A stretch of DNA of 64,000 bases from Mytilus californianus (Eukaryota; Mollusca; Bivalvia; Mytilida; Mytilidae), in the NCBI RefSeq assembly GCF_021869535.1, contig NW_026262690.1, forward strand, positions 64,488,995 through 64,552,994. Direction: 5' to 3'. Positions 13,391 through 22,880 of this stretch are shown here, one piece after another (within the stretch, counting starts at the first letter, position 1; each line of letters begins with the position of its first letter). The notes beneath the pieces are model-generated. The model did not search any database. It saw nothing but the letters and a program-made list of their open reading frames with translations, and had not been told where the DNA came from. The position numbers were made by a program, and so were the translations under genes.

Positions 13391-13493
13391 TATAGTATCT
13401 ACGCATCTTAGAATCATACAGCATCTCAACTAGCAAGGCGATATTTTCTTTCAAAAGTATAACAAAGTTAATAGATAAATAAAACAAATAGAG

Positions 13494-14560
13494 ATGGTTC
13501 GCAACTCAAAACAGTACGAGCAGCACATCGACGAGCAGTAATAAAGCTTCTGTAAAAAGGAGACCAGACAGAAGATGTTGTTAACCTGAAATCCATCATA
13601 GAGCTAATCAAAACAAAGCAAAAGACATTGTTCGATCTTAATGAGAAGACTACGGAAATTATTGAACAAGATTAAGACATCGACGAAGAAATTGAAGAAG
13701 TTGATATATACGAATTAGAGATCCAGATTGGTATCACGAAAATTGAGAAGTACATCTCAAAGAAGTAAGTCTGTCAAAAAATCAATCCGCATTAAACCCT
13801 CAAGCACCAAACTTCATATGCACTAACCCCAGCGTGCAAGAACATTAAAATCCGATAAATTTCAACTCAGAACAAATTGCCTAAAATCAATCTACCCACT
13901 TTTGGCGGAAATAAACTAGAATGGTCAACTTTTTGGGATACATATAATTCTGACGTACATGAAAATCCTTCATTGAGTGACGTACAAAGATTTAATTATC
14001 TGAAATCGTAACTTTACGGAGAAACTAGCCAGTGTATATCGGGAATGCAAATTACTAGTACAAATTATAACCAAGCAATACAAATTCTAGACGAGATTGT
14101 GGCCAACAACACAAAATTGTATACGCATACATACAAAACTTAATAAATTTGCCTGCACCAACGCCCAGAATTAAAGGACACGATGGAAAGTTATATACGT
14201 GAACTAGAAGGATTCGGTCAATATCAAGAATCGTCTCGAAGCCAATTAATACCACTAATACTCAACAAATTTCCAAATTTAGTCAGACAAAACATTACTC
14301 GAGACCACGGTGATGATGATTGGGATATCTCAAGTTTGCGTAAAGCAATAAAGAGATAAATTAGTATACAAGAGGCCGCTAATGCCAATCATATTGAAAC
14401 CGACATTATCTCAACCGCATCGATCGTTGGAAACATAAACTACAAATACAAGATGGAGGTCAACATGGTCTAAAGATAGTAACGACAAATGTACATTTAA
14501 GACTAAAAGACCGTGTTTGTTTTGTCAAACCACGTTTTACCCAAATGAATGTTAATATCA
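13494..14560 (+). pseudogene. Element 1 gag (DUF1759-like) pseudogene with zinc knuckle remnant
   Basis: Conceptual translation across frames gives a charged N-terminal region (about 13,510-13,770), then a typical BEL gag core at about 13,885-14,110 with motifs such as LPTFGGNKLEWSTFWD and FNYLKS. At about 14,510-14,555 a CLFC-x-TTFYPNEC stretch matches the position of the single zinc knuckle; the usual His appears as Phe. Several in-frame stops and frameshifts are present, including taa at 13,790 and a stop in the LKS-x-LYGE segment. Gag would form the capsid and bind RNA. This copy is dead. Confidence 0.8.
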
Positions 14561-14869
14561 CTGATATAAACGGCCGCACAAAAATTGTCCAGGAAAAAAA
14601 GAGTTTGCTTTAACAGTTTCGGTAATCATAAGGGTTCGGAATGTAAGTCGCAATATAGTTGCTGATGAGTTAGATACATCATAGTAGCATTTGCCGTAAT
14701 AATTTACAAAATAGAAATTCCACTTCGAATGAAGATAAAGCCTAATAAAGCCTAACAAAACCTGCTAATGGAGATTTTCTAAGTACTACAGATACAAAGA
14801 GAATCGCTATTCATTCTGCCGCTACAGCACCTACCGAAATTCTACCAAAAACTGCCGAAGCGCCCGAGT

Positions 14870-15300
14870 GATACCATGACGAAAGTGACTAACATTCTAC
14901 TCATGGAAGGCACACAAAACTCATTTATTTCTCAAGAAGTTTAAGAAAAACTCCATATCATACCGAATGGTATAGTAAGCAATCAAATTTCAGCATTTGT
15001 CGGGAAAGAAGATTAGGTACGCAACCTGGAGAAAGCGACAAAATCGATTGAGACCGAAAGAAAAGAAAGAATTCCAATGGAAGTAATAATTGTTCCATAA
15101 ATTGCCCAACCGATACATATGAAGAAACGTGTAAATATCAACAGCTTGTCCTATTTACGAGGATTACAACTTGGCCACACCGTCACACACGATGAAAAGT
15201 TCAACATTTCGTTGAAGCAGATTACTACTGGTCTTTAGTAGAAGATGAAATTATCCGAGGTGACGGACCAACAGCGGTTAAATCCAAAATAGCCTATATG
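14870..15300 (+). pseudogene. Element 1 aspartic protease region (DUF1758-like), inactivated
   Basis: At about 14,890 the translation reads NILLMEGTQNSFISQEV. In BEL/Pao proteases this position normally carries an Asp before the E-G (the D-E/S-G active-site motif), so the catalytic Asp looks substituted by Met. Downstream, about 15,130-15,290, the region around GLQLGHTVTHDE and EDEIIRGDGPTAVKSKI corresponds to the end of the protease domain before RT. Stops interrupt both parts. In intact elements the protease processes the Gag-Pol polyprotein. Confidence 0.65.
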
Positions 15301-15569
15301 CTGTCAGGACCGCTGAACACAGGTATTAATACTAGATAATAGACCTCTACGGTGATGAATGATTTAGTGGCGGACAAACCGAAGGAGTGCGCTTTACAGA
15401 AATTTGGGGAGATTGAGTCGAACTGTTAATAGATGGATTCTGTTGAAAATATAAAAAATGTACAAAACCTAATGCTTGAGTACCAAAAATAAGCGTAACT
15501 TTTAAAACTTCCAAACTTCCATGGACACCAGATCACCCAGAGTTACCTACAAATGAATATAAATCAAGA

Positions 15570-16117
15570 ATGAGGACCAAGAATGTTACAGCTGGGTTAG
15601 CTAAAGACCCGGATATGTTACATTTATACAAAAAGAGAATCAAAGAACAGGAAATGAAAGACTTCATAGAAAATGTACCCTCTACAGAAATCGATCGCGA
15701 AAATGAACGAATCCACTACATACCGCACGATCCTGTTAAGAAGGAATCAAACACGACCCCAATTAGAATTTTATATGACTGCATTTGCCATGGAAATCTA
15801 GATTTACCCAGCCTTAATGACTGCCTATCTTCAACACCACCTGTTTTGAATAAATTATCAAACATTCTTAGATTTAGATAAGAAAAATATGGAATCACAA
15901 CAGACATAGAAAAGGCATTTTTACAAGACAAACTTGACAATGAAGACCGAGACGCTACACGATTCTTTTGGTTGTCCGATTCAACTGAATCAACACGTGA
16001 CTTGACAATGTACAGATTTAAAGTTGTACTTTTTGGAGCGACGTGTTCGCCGTTCATTTTAAACGCGACATTCCTAAAATATATATATCGATGAATCCGA
16101 GAAAAGTAGCTACAACT
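15570..16117 (+). pseudogene. Element 1 reverse transcriptase, N-terminal part
   Basis: An open stretch at 15,570-15,881 and a frame continuing to about 16,080 encode the RT fingers and first palm segment: HYIPHDPVKKES, then IRILYDC, SLNDCL, PPVLN, and DIEKAFLQ with the first catalytic Asp, then FWLSD, YRFKVVLFGATCSPFILNAT. A stop after ILRFR near 15,880 and another near 16,090 break the frame. The coding sequence runs straight into the left LTR of element 2 at 16,118 and resumes at 21,323 with the LYVDNE segment. Confidence 0.85.
16113..16117 (+). repeat. Target-site duplication (CAACT), left copy
   Basis: CAACT lies directly before the TG of the left LTR of element 2 and recurs directly after the CA of its right LTR at 21,318. 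Five bases is the usual BEL/Pao target duplication length. Removing element 2 and one CAACT rejoins the RT frame of element 1. Confidence 0.85.
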
Positions 16118-16280
16118 TGTCGTGAAGATAGCGCGAATTACGTTCCTATGTTAATGCACTTTTGTTTGTCTACGTCGGAACAATGACTTCGGCGTGGGCG
16201 GAAGTCGAAACTACATGTATATGTTATGAAATAGTTGACTAGAACGGCTGTATTTCTATATATCTCCTATCGCCACTACT
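16118..16280 (+). repeat. Element 2 left LTR
   Basis: It starts TGTCGTGAAG and ends CACTACT, where the right LTR ends CACTACA. It shares with the right LTR the blocks TTTTGTTTGTCTACGTCGGA, GGGCGGAAGTCGAAACTA and GTTGACTAGAA, and a TATA-like TATATATCTC near the end. It carries an extra stretch of about 11 bp near the start and one of about 6 bp in the middle. Confidence 0.88.
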
Positions 16281-16283
16281 TTT

Positions 16284-16295
16284 TGGTACCGTGAC
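16284..16295 (+). promoter_or_regulatory. Candidate primer-binding site (TGGTACCGTGAC)
   Basis: A TGG-initiated segment begins three bases after the left LTR, where the tRNA primer site is expected. It resembles the TGGTGCCGTGAC-type leader seen in other BEL elements (recalled, not searched). The tRNA was not assigned. Confidence 0.5.
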
Positions 16296-16302
16296 TGTTG
16301 GA

Positions 16303-17470
16303 AACATTGGAATCAAAGTTAAAAGCAGTACGGGCAGGACACAGAGGGCAAGTTACAAAGTTATTAAAGAAATTTGATGAAATTGAAAAGAATTCGGACT
16401 TAGACAAAGACGATGTAAAATAGGATGCAATTAAACAGAAACAAAGGACTATAGTAGATTTGAATGTAAAGATACTGGATTTGACGTCGGAGGAGGATGT
16501 AGCGGTAGAAATTAAAGAGTCTGATGAGTATATGTTTAATTTCGAGTCCAAGCTTCGGAAAATTAGAAAAATATCACATACTGATTCACTTTCTCAAAAT
16601 GTCGCATCAACGTCTTTAGATCCAAACGTAAACAGTTTTACGTCATCTTACCCCACAAATTCATCTTCTACCAACGACAATGTTATACACAGCAATAAAA
16701 CTGAAATTAATGTACAGCAAACCCACTTTGATAATTTCCGCTCCGTGCAAAATACACATCGTGATTTGCATTCTACAAATAATTTGCACAACCAAGGCTT
16801 TTCTCCGGTATCGAATAGTAGTCAAAACGACAGATTAATTAAACTTAAACTAAATTTACCGCAATTTGACGGAGAAATTTAACAATGGCAAACCTTTTGG
16901 GATTCGTATGAATCAAATATTCATTTTAACAGTAATTTGACAGAGATACAGAAATTTAGTTACTTGAAGGCCCAACTCCATGGTCATCACTCCTAAATTA
17001 TTGAAGGTTTTGCACTTACAAATGCCAATTACACCACAGCCGTAAATTTGCTCAAAGAGCGTTTTGGATCGCCCAACAAGATAATTTATTCCTACATGAA
17101 AGCGTAAATGGAAATGCAGAGCCAAGCAACAGTTTAAAAACTTGAAGCATATGTCCGGGAACTACAATTATTAGGTCTGACGCAAGAGATGTACGGAGCC
17201 CTGTTAATTCTGGTAGTACTTGGAAAACTCCCAGCTGAAATTCGCAAAAATATCGCACGAGAACATGACAGCGACAACATTTCTTTGATTGAATTATGCA
17301 AATCGATTGTAAAAGAAATCGAAATACTAGAAGTAGGCCAGACTACAGATTACGGAAATAATCACATGACCGCTACCTTTTTCGCCAGAGCAAAGTCGAG
17401 ACAACAACTTCATTATGACCATAAACAGACAAAAGGGACACATACTTGCGTTTTTTGTGACGGAAGATAG
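16303..17470 (+). pseudogene. Element 2 gag (DUF1759-like) pseudogene
   Basis: The longest open part is 16,460-16,882. Before it, about 16,310-16,460, comes a basic and acidic N-terminal region (KAVRAGHRGQVTKLLKKFDE) with one stop. After it come the gag core motifs LPQFDGEI, WQTFWDSYESNIHF, FSYLKAQLHG and LKERFGSPNKI. The tail 17,189-17,470 ends in CVFCDGR, the first half of the zinc knuckle. Stops replace codons at about 16,880, 16,996, 17,105 and 17,137. The knuckle is cut by the deletion described at 17,460. Confidence 0.85.
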
Positions 17471-17859
17471 TGGAAGATAAGGTGATACGAGATGATGGAC
17501 CTACAGCAGTAGGCTCGAAAATTGGTAATTCATTGTCAGGACCAGTTAAGGATAACAGGACTTCATCAATTTCTCCCGTCCTTTTGAATATTATTTCAAG
17601 TCATCATATGAAGGAGAAAAGTTTTGAAAACTTCTGGAAGCTAGAACCACTTGGGATAAATCCAGGTGAAACAGATGAAGATTTAAAGTACCTACATACA
17701 TATCAGCAGACTTCACTGAGATTTGAAAATGGACAGTACCACGCCAAATTGCCATGGAAACAGGACCAACCTGACTTGCCATCAAATTTTCATATCGCTA
17801 AATCGAGAACAGAGAGCACAACCAGAAGACTTGTTTTGAGAACCATAGATACTACATAG
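17470..17859 (+). pseudogene. Element 2 protease C-terminal end and RT linker
   Basis: An open frame of 129 codons. Its start, EDKVIRDDGPTAVGSKIG, matches the segment that follows the protease domain in element 1 (15,240-15,290). It continues through FWKLEPLGI to TSLRFENGQYHAKLPWK, the conserved linker before BEL RT. The active-site part of the protease is missing: the frame begins immediately after the truncated zinc knuckle. A frameshift near 17,855 separates it from RT. Confidence 0.8.
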
Positions 17860-18680
17860 ATATGGGGATATTATTCAAGAGCAAGAGAAAAGAGGATTCA
17901 TAGAAAAGGTAAATGAAGACACAAATCCAGTCAAAACTCATTACGTTCCTCACCATGCTGTTAAAAAAGACTCAGCTACCACATCCATTAGAATAGTATA
18001 CGATTGGAGCTGCAGACAATCGCCATACCATGACAGCTTAAACGACTGTTTAATGCCAATACCACCAGTACTTAATGATCTAACAAAATTCTGTTGAGAT
18101 TCCGACAAAATTGGAGTAAGCACAGATATTGAGAAAGCCTTTCTACATGTTGGCCTAGACAACAGTGACAGAGATGTAACACGCTTCCTATGGTTGAGCG
18201 ATCCGAACGATCAAACAAGCAAGCTGACTACTTACAGGTTTAAATCTGTATTATTTGGCGCCACATTTCTCCATTTATCTTAAATGCAGCATTACTGAAA
18301 CACTTAGATAAATACAAAACGGAAACTGCATCCACTATGAAGAATGATTTGTATGTTGATAATGTTTTGTCAAGCCTTGAAAATGAGAAGAATGCTCTTA
18401 CATATTTCTGTGAAGAAAGATCGTTAATGTCAGAAGCTGGGTTTGATCTACGCTCTTGGACATCAAATAGTAGCCATCTACGAGAACTTGCACAATCTGA
18501 AAATGTACTTGACAAAGACACCAAAACGAAAATACTTGGACTACGTTGGGATACAATTACAGACAAACTTTCTTTTCCGGAAGTAAAATTGAACTAGGAA
18601 ATCGGGAATATCACAAAGCGGGAGATTTGAGGCCAGTCATCAAGGATTTACGATCCGTTAGTACTTTTAAGCCCCATAAC
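17860..18680 (+). pseudogene. Element 2 reverse transcriptase pseudogene
   Basis: Segments in order: RGFIEKVNED and THYVPHHAVKKDS, IRIVYDWSC, SLNDCLMPIPPVLN, STDIEKAFLHVGLDN (first catalytic Asp), TRFLWLSDP, YRFKSVLFGAT, then from 18,337 NDLYVDNVLSSLEN, which holds the YVDN form of the RT active-site box, then GFDLRSWTSNSSHLRELAQS and KILGLRWDTITDKLSFPEV. A stop at about 18,095, a frameshift near 18,265 and a stop at 18,595 break it. In an intact element this enzyme would copy the element RNA into DNA. Confidence 0.88.
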
Positions 18681-19310
18681 TGTGAGTGCTAAAACATTAA
18701 TGCAAGATTTATGGAGACAGAAAATAGACTGGGACAAACCTATACACACGGCAGAACTACAACATCTATGTATAAAACTTGTCAAAGATTTAAAGATAAC
18801 AACAACTGCAGAAATTGAAAGGCACTATTTCACAAGCTGGTTAGTTATTATGGACCACAATGAATTACATATTTTCGTCAATGCAAGTATGGACGCATAT
18901 TGAGCATTATCATATATTTGTAATGGAAGACATTCAGCAGTAGTAATGGCGAAGAATCGTGTAGCACCACTAAAGAATGTGACTCTTCCACAATTAGAAC
19001 TCATGGCCGCATTTATTGGCGCTCGCCTCGCTAGCCACATTAGAACTACTCTACCTATCAACAAAGTGGTATTTTGGTCAGACAGTCAAATTGTTCTACA
19101 CTGGTTGAATACGTCAAGACAGTTAAAACGATTTGTTCAAAACAGAATTGATGGGATCAGAAATTTGACTGCACAGGATGAATGGAGATATTGTCCAACT
19201 AAAGAGAATCCAGCAGATTTACTGACTCGAGGATTGACTGCAGAACAGTTTTTTACAGAACGCACTCTGGTTTAACGGACATGAATTGCTAACCGATGAG
19301 GAAGAATGGC
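18681..19310 (+). pseudogene. Element 2 connection and RNase H domain pseudogene
   Basis: SAKTLMQDLWRQKIDWDKPI (from 18,682) is the RT-RNase H connection. The RNase H part reads LHIFVNASMDAY, then a stop at 18,901, then AKNRVAPLKNVTLPQLELMA and VVFWSDSQIVLHWLN, then WRYCPTKENPADLLTRG. The Glu of LEL and the Asp of SDSQ are kept, while the first acidic position (usually Asp in the FCDAS-type motif) reads Asn. In intact elements RNase H degrades the RNA strand during reverse transcription. Confidence 0.85.
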
Positions 19311-19439
19311 CGACATGGATGTCAACACTCACAGATAGTACCGTATAATCATCCTTCGAAGAACACGAAAACAACGACGACCCAACAACAAAAGAAGAAA
19401 GTAACAGTCTAAATGAAGCTGGAATTGACATTATTATTG

Positions 19440-20430
19440 ACAGTACTTGGTACAGCACTTTATTCAAAACTATCCAAATTCCAAAATTATAGAGAAAACC
19501 CAACCAGCTTACAACTAGTGACTTACAAACATGTACAACATGCCATGGAACTATGAATAATGAACTGTCAGCAGAGACAATACTCGGAGGAAATTGCAAA
19601 CTTTAAGTCATAGTACAGCAAAAGATTCTCGATCGTGAAACAGTTAAGACTATTTCTTGATACAACTGGAACTATTCGTTGCGGGGGAAGGATTCACAAC
19701 GCACCATTGACAGAGACTGCTAGATTCCCTTATTTATTAATTAGAGACCACCCACTTACTCGATTGGTTGTTCTGGGTGTACATGAAAGATTGAAGCATT
19801 CTGGAGTATTAGCTACAGTAACTCAGATGTGAAAAAACATACTGGATTCCATGCATTCGCCAGTACGTGAAGAAGGTTCTACACAAATGCATAACTTGCC
19901 TAAAAGTCAGCGGAAAACCATACATAGTACCTTATCCGGGGCCATTGCCGAATATCAGATTGACAGAAGCTCCGCCTTTTACAGACACTGGAGTGGACTT
20001 TGCAGGACCCCTGTACGTTAATGACAGACATTGAAATGAGATGAAAGTATTTATCTGCCTGTTTACGAGTGCTGCAACACGTAACAGTCATCTTGAAGTA
20101 GTACCTGACCTAACAGAAGAATCATTTATACAGTCATTTAGAAGATTGACTAGCCGTAAATCTCTTCCTCGTACAATGATCTGGATAATGCGTCTACATA
20201 CCTAGCAGCAGCAAACACAATAGAGAAATTCACAAATTCATCAACTTTGAAGGACAAGCGGCTTGCAAAAAATGAAACTACATGGAAGTTCATACCACGA
20301 CTCGCACCTTCGTATGGAGGCTTTTGGGAGCGTCTTATTGGTTTGACAAAAACGTGTTTGAGAAGGACACTTGGTAGGTTATACGTCACTATGGTGACAC
20401 TTCAAACTATCAGCACAGAAATTGAAGCGA
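19440..20430 (+). pseudogene. Element 2 integrase pseudogene
   Basis: The zinc-binding domain spans about 19,630-19,920: LRLFLDTTGTIRCGGRIHNA, RDHPLTRLVVLGVHERLKHSG, then after a frameshift YWIPCIRQYVKKVLHKCITC, giving an H-H-C-C set. The catalytic core follows: TDTGVDFAGPLYV (first Asp), a stop at about 20,036, VFICLFTSAATRNSHLEVVP, DNASTYLAAANT in another frame (second Asp), then PSYGGFWERLIGLTK (Glu). All three D-D-E positions are visible but scattered over different frames. Confidence 0.85.
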
Positions 20431-20850
20431 TTATCAATGATCGACCCCTGACATATGTTTCTTCAAACATCGCAGACGAAGAGCCTTTGACACCATCACA
20501 CCTGCAATATGGAAGGAAAATAACTGCAACCCCGTATCCACAAACAGACAATCAAGATATAGCAAATATTTGCAGTGGAAAATCGGATATCTTGAAACGT
20601 GCACAACTACAGAGTAACATACTGGACAATTTTTTGGAACCGTTGAAAAAGGGAATATCTCACGTCATACGAGAATTCCATCGGACTACAGGAAAAAACG
20701 AAAGAGCAATCAACACTGGTGATGTCGTGCATATTCATGAAGACATGTTACCAAGAAGCAAAATGAAACTAGCACGTCAGATCTGCCGCAGTGAGAACTA
20801 GCACAGGACACACAACGCGACCCATTATTTAACTCTATCCAATTGAAGTG
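20431..20850 (+). pseudogene. Element 2 integrase C-terminal / DUF5641-like domain
   Basis: An open frame reaches 20,801 and contains NDRPLTYVSSN, EPLTPSHLQYGR and INTGDVVHIHEDMLPRSKMK, typical of the C-terminal domain of BEL/Pao polyproteins. After a frameshift near 20,780 the usual ending VRTSTGHTTRPI and LYPIEV can be read to about 20,850. This marks the end of the polyprotein, and about 320 bp of 3' leader without coding signal follow before the right LTR. Confidence 0.82.
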
Positions 20851-21168
20851 AATCTAAAAACTGACTTTGTACGAACAAACGATTCTAACGATCACGTTAA
20901 ATCTCACGAAAACACGTGTCGTACTTTATCAAAAAGAGAGAAGCATCAGTGCGAGCGAATGAAAGAATTCACCAGTTTGTATTTTGTGAAAGTTACAATT
21001 AAATTTTAGTGAAATCTAATATTGACAGTTTAAAGTTAATTTCACTGTCAACCGCAACTACACATGGACAATGTTGAGAATTATTTCATTTCTAAAAGCA
21101 ATTCATTGGTAACAGGAAAATTGATTTTTTTATAAATTGTGTTTATTTTCTTTTGCGCGCCCGGAGAA
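20851..21168 (+). other. Element 2 3' untranslated region
   Basis: AT-rich sequence between the end of the polyprotein and the right LTR, with no reading frame of note. A convincing polypurine tract is not visible. The bases just before the LTR are GCGCGCCCGGAGAA. Confidence 0.6.
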
Positions 21169-21317
21169 TGTCGTTGATTACGTTCATATGTTAATGTACT
21201 TTTGTTTGTCTACGTCGGAACGTCAATGACGTCGGCATGGGCGGAAGTCGAAACTATATGTTATTTGATTGTTGACTAGAATGGCTGTATTTATATATAT
21301 CTCTTATTGTCACTACA
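21169..21317 (+). repeat. Element 2 right LTR
   Basis: It starts TGTCGTTGATTACG and ends GTCACTACA. It aligns over its whole length to the left LTR at 16,118-16,280, with scattered substitutions and three indels. It contains TGACGTCGG and a TATA-like TTTATATATATC. Confidence 0.9.
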
Positions 21318-21322
21318 CAACT
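21318..21322 (+). repeat. Target-site duplication (CAACT), right copy
   Basis: Directly follows the right LTR and equals 16,113-16,117. The element 1 RT frame resumes at once with LQEDLYVDNELTS. Confidence 0.85.
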
Positions 21323-21390
21323 CTACAAGAAGACTTATATGTTGATAATGAACTTACCAGCATGTACTCCGAATAAGCAGCAGTTAAATA

Positions 21391-21815
21391 GAATCGTTTC
21401 ATAACAGCGTGGACATGACTATTTCTTGACGCGCTCAGGGTTATCAATTGACTGGGTCTGATTAGGTGAACGCTCGACTGTAACGCCCAGTTGTCATATC
21501 GTACGTGTTATACACATTTAAACTGTAGGTCGCCAAAGGTTGTAAACGCCCAAATCAAATTATACAAATAACTAGAGGACTAAATCTTGTGTGCTGATTT
21601 AAATGTGGAATACTTAAACTTTTTTCCCTCTCGTGCACCTGTTTGTATTTTACTCTTTTATTCCATTTATATCCCCACTTGAAGGCCTCTGACAGACTGA
21701 GTGAGCGTAAAATCACTGTTATCGATAGCCGATGACAAACCAGTTTAAAGAAAATGATTCAGTTGCATTACCAACATAAGTATTGCAATTGTCCACGCTG
21801 TTATGAAAATGATTC
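21391..21815. mobile_element. MITE-like terminal-inverted-repeat element, 425 bp, TA target duplication
   Basis: The two ends are inverted repeats of about 25 bp. The left end begins GAATCGTTTCATAACAGC, and the right end is its near-perfect reverse complement, ending TTATGAAAATGATTC; they share GCGTGGACA inside. A TA flanks both sides (21,389-21,390 and 21,816-21,817). The element sits exactly where the RT frame of element 1 is broken, and removing it with one TA joins the flanks in frame. It has no coding capacity. TA duplication plus terminal inverted repeats suggests a Tc1/mariner-type nonautonomous element, but the superfamily is an inference. Confidence 0.85.
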
Positions 21816-21997
21816 TACTTCAATGAATCGAGAAAATTACATAAAAAGGGTGGCTTTAACTTACAGTCATGGATGTCAAACAGCGACAAACTCAGAGATT
21901 TTGCCCCATCTGAAAAGTACTAGACACAGACAAGGAGACGAAAATATTAAGTATGCACTGGAATACAGTATCAGATACACTCAGTATTGCCGAAACG

Positions 21998-22089
21998 AAA
22001 CAATTAAACAAGGACACACAATTGACAAAAAATGTACTTTTGCGACAGTCTTCCGCTATTTGTGATTCGTTAGGACTACTCGTACCGAT
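21998..22089 (+). repeat. 92-bp direct repeat, copy 1 (in place in RT)
   Basis: A segment within the RT-connection region, starting AAACAATTAAACAAGG and ending CTCGTACCGAT. It recurs exactly 540 bp downstream with two differences (AA versus CG at 22,031-22,032). Confidence 0.93.
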
Positions 22090-22194
22090 CACTATTAGAA
22101 TAAAAATACTTATTCAAGAAACTTGGGGAAAAGGATATGCATGGGACGAGACACTACCGAAAGAAATTGAAAACCCATGGACGATGTAGAGAAT

Positions 22195-22880
22195 GACATC
22201 TTATAGATAACTTCGAAACCTAAATTACAGAGATACTATTTTGCAAACCATGACGAGGAAACTAGCGAATCTAGTCTACACATTTTTTTATGAAAATCAA
22301 AAAGCATATGGAGCTTCTGTTTACTTGAGTAAAGGGACAGTGTCGACACTTGCTATCGCATAAAACCGTGTTGCGCCTTTGAAATTGATAACGTTACCGA
22401 ATTAGAATTAATTGCTGCAGTGATCGGAACACGACTCTCATAAGATGTAATCGAAAACTTAGGAATTAAAAAGCAGTATTTTGGAGCGATAGTCAAAAAG
22501 TTCTACATTGGCTTACATGTACCTCATAAAAACCGTTAAACAATTAAACAAGGACACACAATTGACAAAACGTGTACTTTTGCGACAGTCTTCCGCTATT
22601 TGTGATTCGTTAGGACTACTCGTACCGATAGTGTAAGTGAAATTAAAGATATAACTGAAACTCACGAATGTAAATATGAACCCACAGAAATGAACCCAGC
22701 TGACCTTCAAACACGTAGAATAACTGCATCGCAATTTGAAGATTCGACATTATGGATTTATGGACACCAGTGGATAACGGACGAGCGTAAATGGCCTACG
22801 TGGACAGGACATATGGAGATCAGCACTAATATATCCAATCTAACAGGAACAGAGAGACACAAAATTGACGATAATACTGT
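22195..22880 (+). pseudogene. Element 1 RNase H region pseudogene, containing a 92-bp foreign RT segment
   Basis: Segments read across frames: YENQKAYGASVYLSKGTVST, NRVAPLKLIT, a broken LELIAA-like stretch, WSDSQKVLHWL-like bases at about 22,480-22,515, then an inserted copy of an upstream RT segment (22,538-22,629), then SEIKDITETHECKYEPTEMN and PADLQTRRITASQFE, ending around WITDERKWPTW. Multiple stops and frameshifts are present. The Cys of the usual FCDE/FCDAS-like motif reads Phe-Phe-Tyr-Glu here. Confidence 0.8.
22538..22629 (+). repeat. 92-bp direct repeat, copy 2 (ectopic, in RNase H)
   Basis: A second copy of 21,998-22,089, inserted between RNase H codons. In place of the bases expected here, about a dozen host bases seem to be lost at the junction, judged against element 2. 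Confidence 0.93.

Larger units (their letters stand above)
13011..13440 (+). other. Upstream flank of element 1, possible degenerate 5' LTR, rich in inverted repeats
   Basis: This stretch lies between decayed satellite and the first gag-like codons of element 1, where a 5' LTR and leader would be expected. It could start at the TGTTATGTAA at about 13,011, but the 3' LTR of element 1 is missing, so the boundaries cannot be checked by comparing LTRs. It holds several inverted repeats and a perfect TGACGTCA site. No tRNA primer-binding site was recognised. It could instead be an independent palindromic element. Confidence 0.35.
16118..21317 (+). mobile_element. BEL/Pao LTR retrotransposon, element 2: nested in element 1, with both LTRs
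   Basis: A 5.2-kb element starting TG and ending CA, bounded by short LTRs (163 and 149 bp) and a 5-bp target duplication. It carries gag, an internally deleted protease region, RT, RNase H, integrase and a DUF5641-like C-terminus in BEL/Pao order. Many stops and frameshifts and the visible LTR divergence (roughly 85-90 percent identity by eye, plus indels) show it is old and inactive. It lies in the same orientation as element 1. Confidence 0.92.
21323..22190 (+). pseudogene. Element 1 reverse transcriptase, C-terminal part, interrupted by an inverted-repeat element
   Basis: The frame resumes after element 2 with the YVDN active-site box (LYVDNELTS) and is cut again at 21,390. It continues from 21,816 as YFNESRKLHKKGGFNLQSW, MSNSDKLRDFAPSEK, then after a frameshift TKILSMHWNTVSDTLSIAE, and CDSLGLLVPITIRIKILIQE to about 22,190. 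Alignment to the equivalent part of element 2 (18,345-18,760) is collinear once the two insertions are removed. Confidence 0.85.

Noticed and set aside
15716..16057. Minus-strand frame of 113 codons
   Set aside because: It is antisense to the element 1 reverse transcriptase, whose plus-strand motifs are unmistakable.
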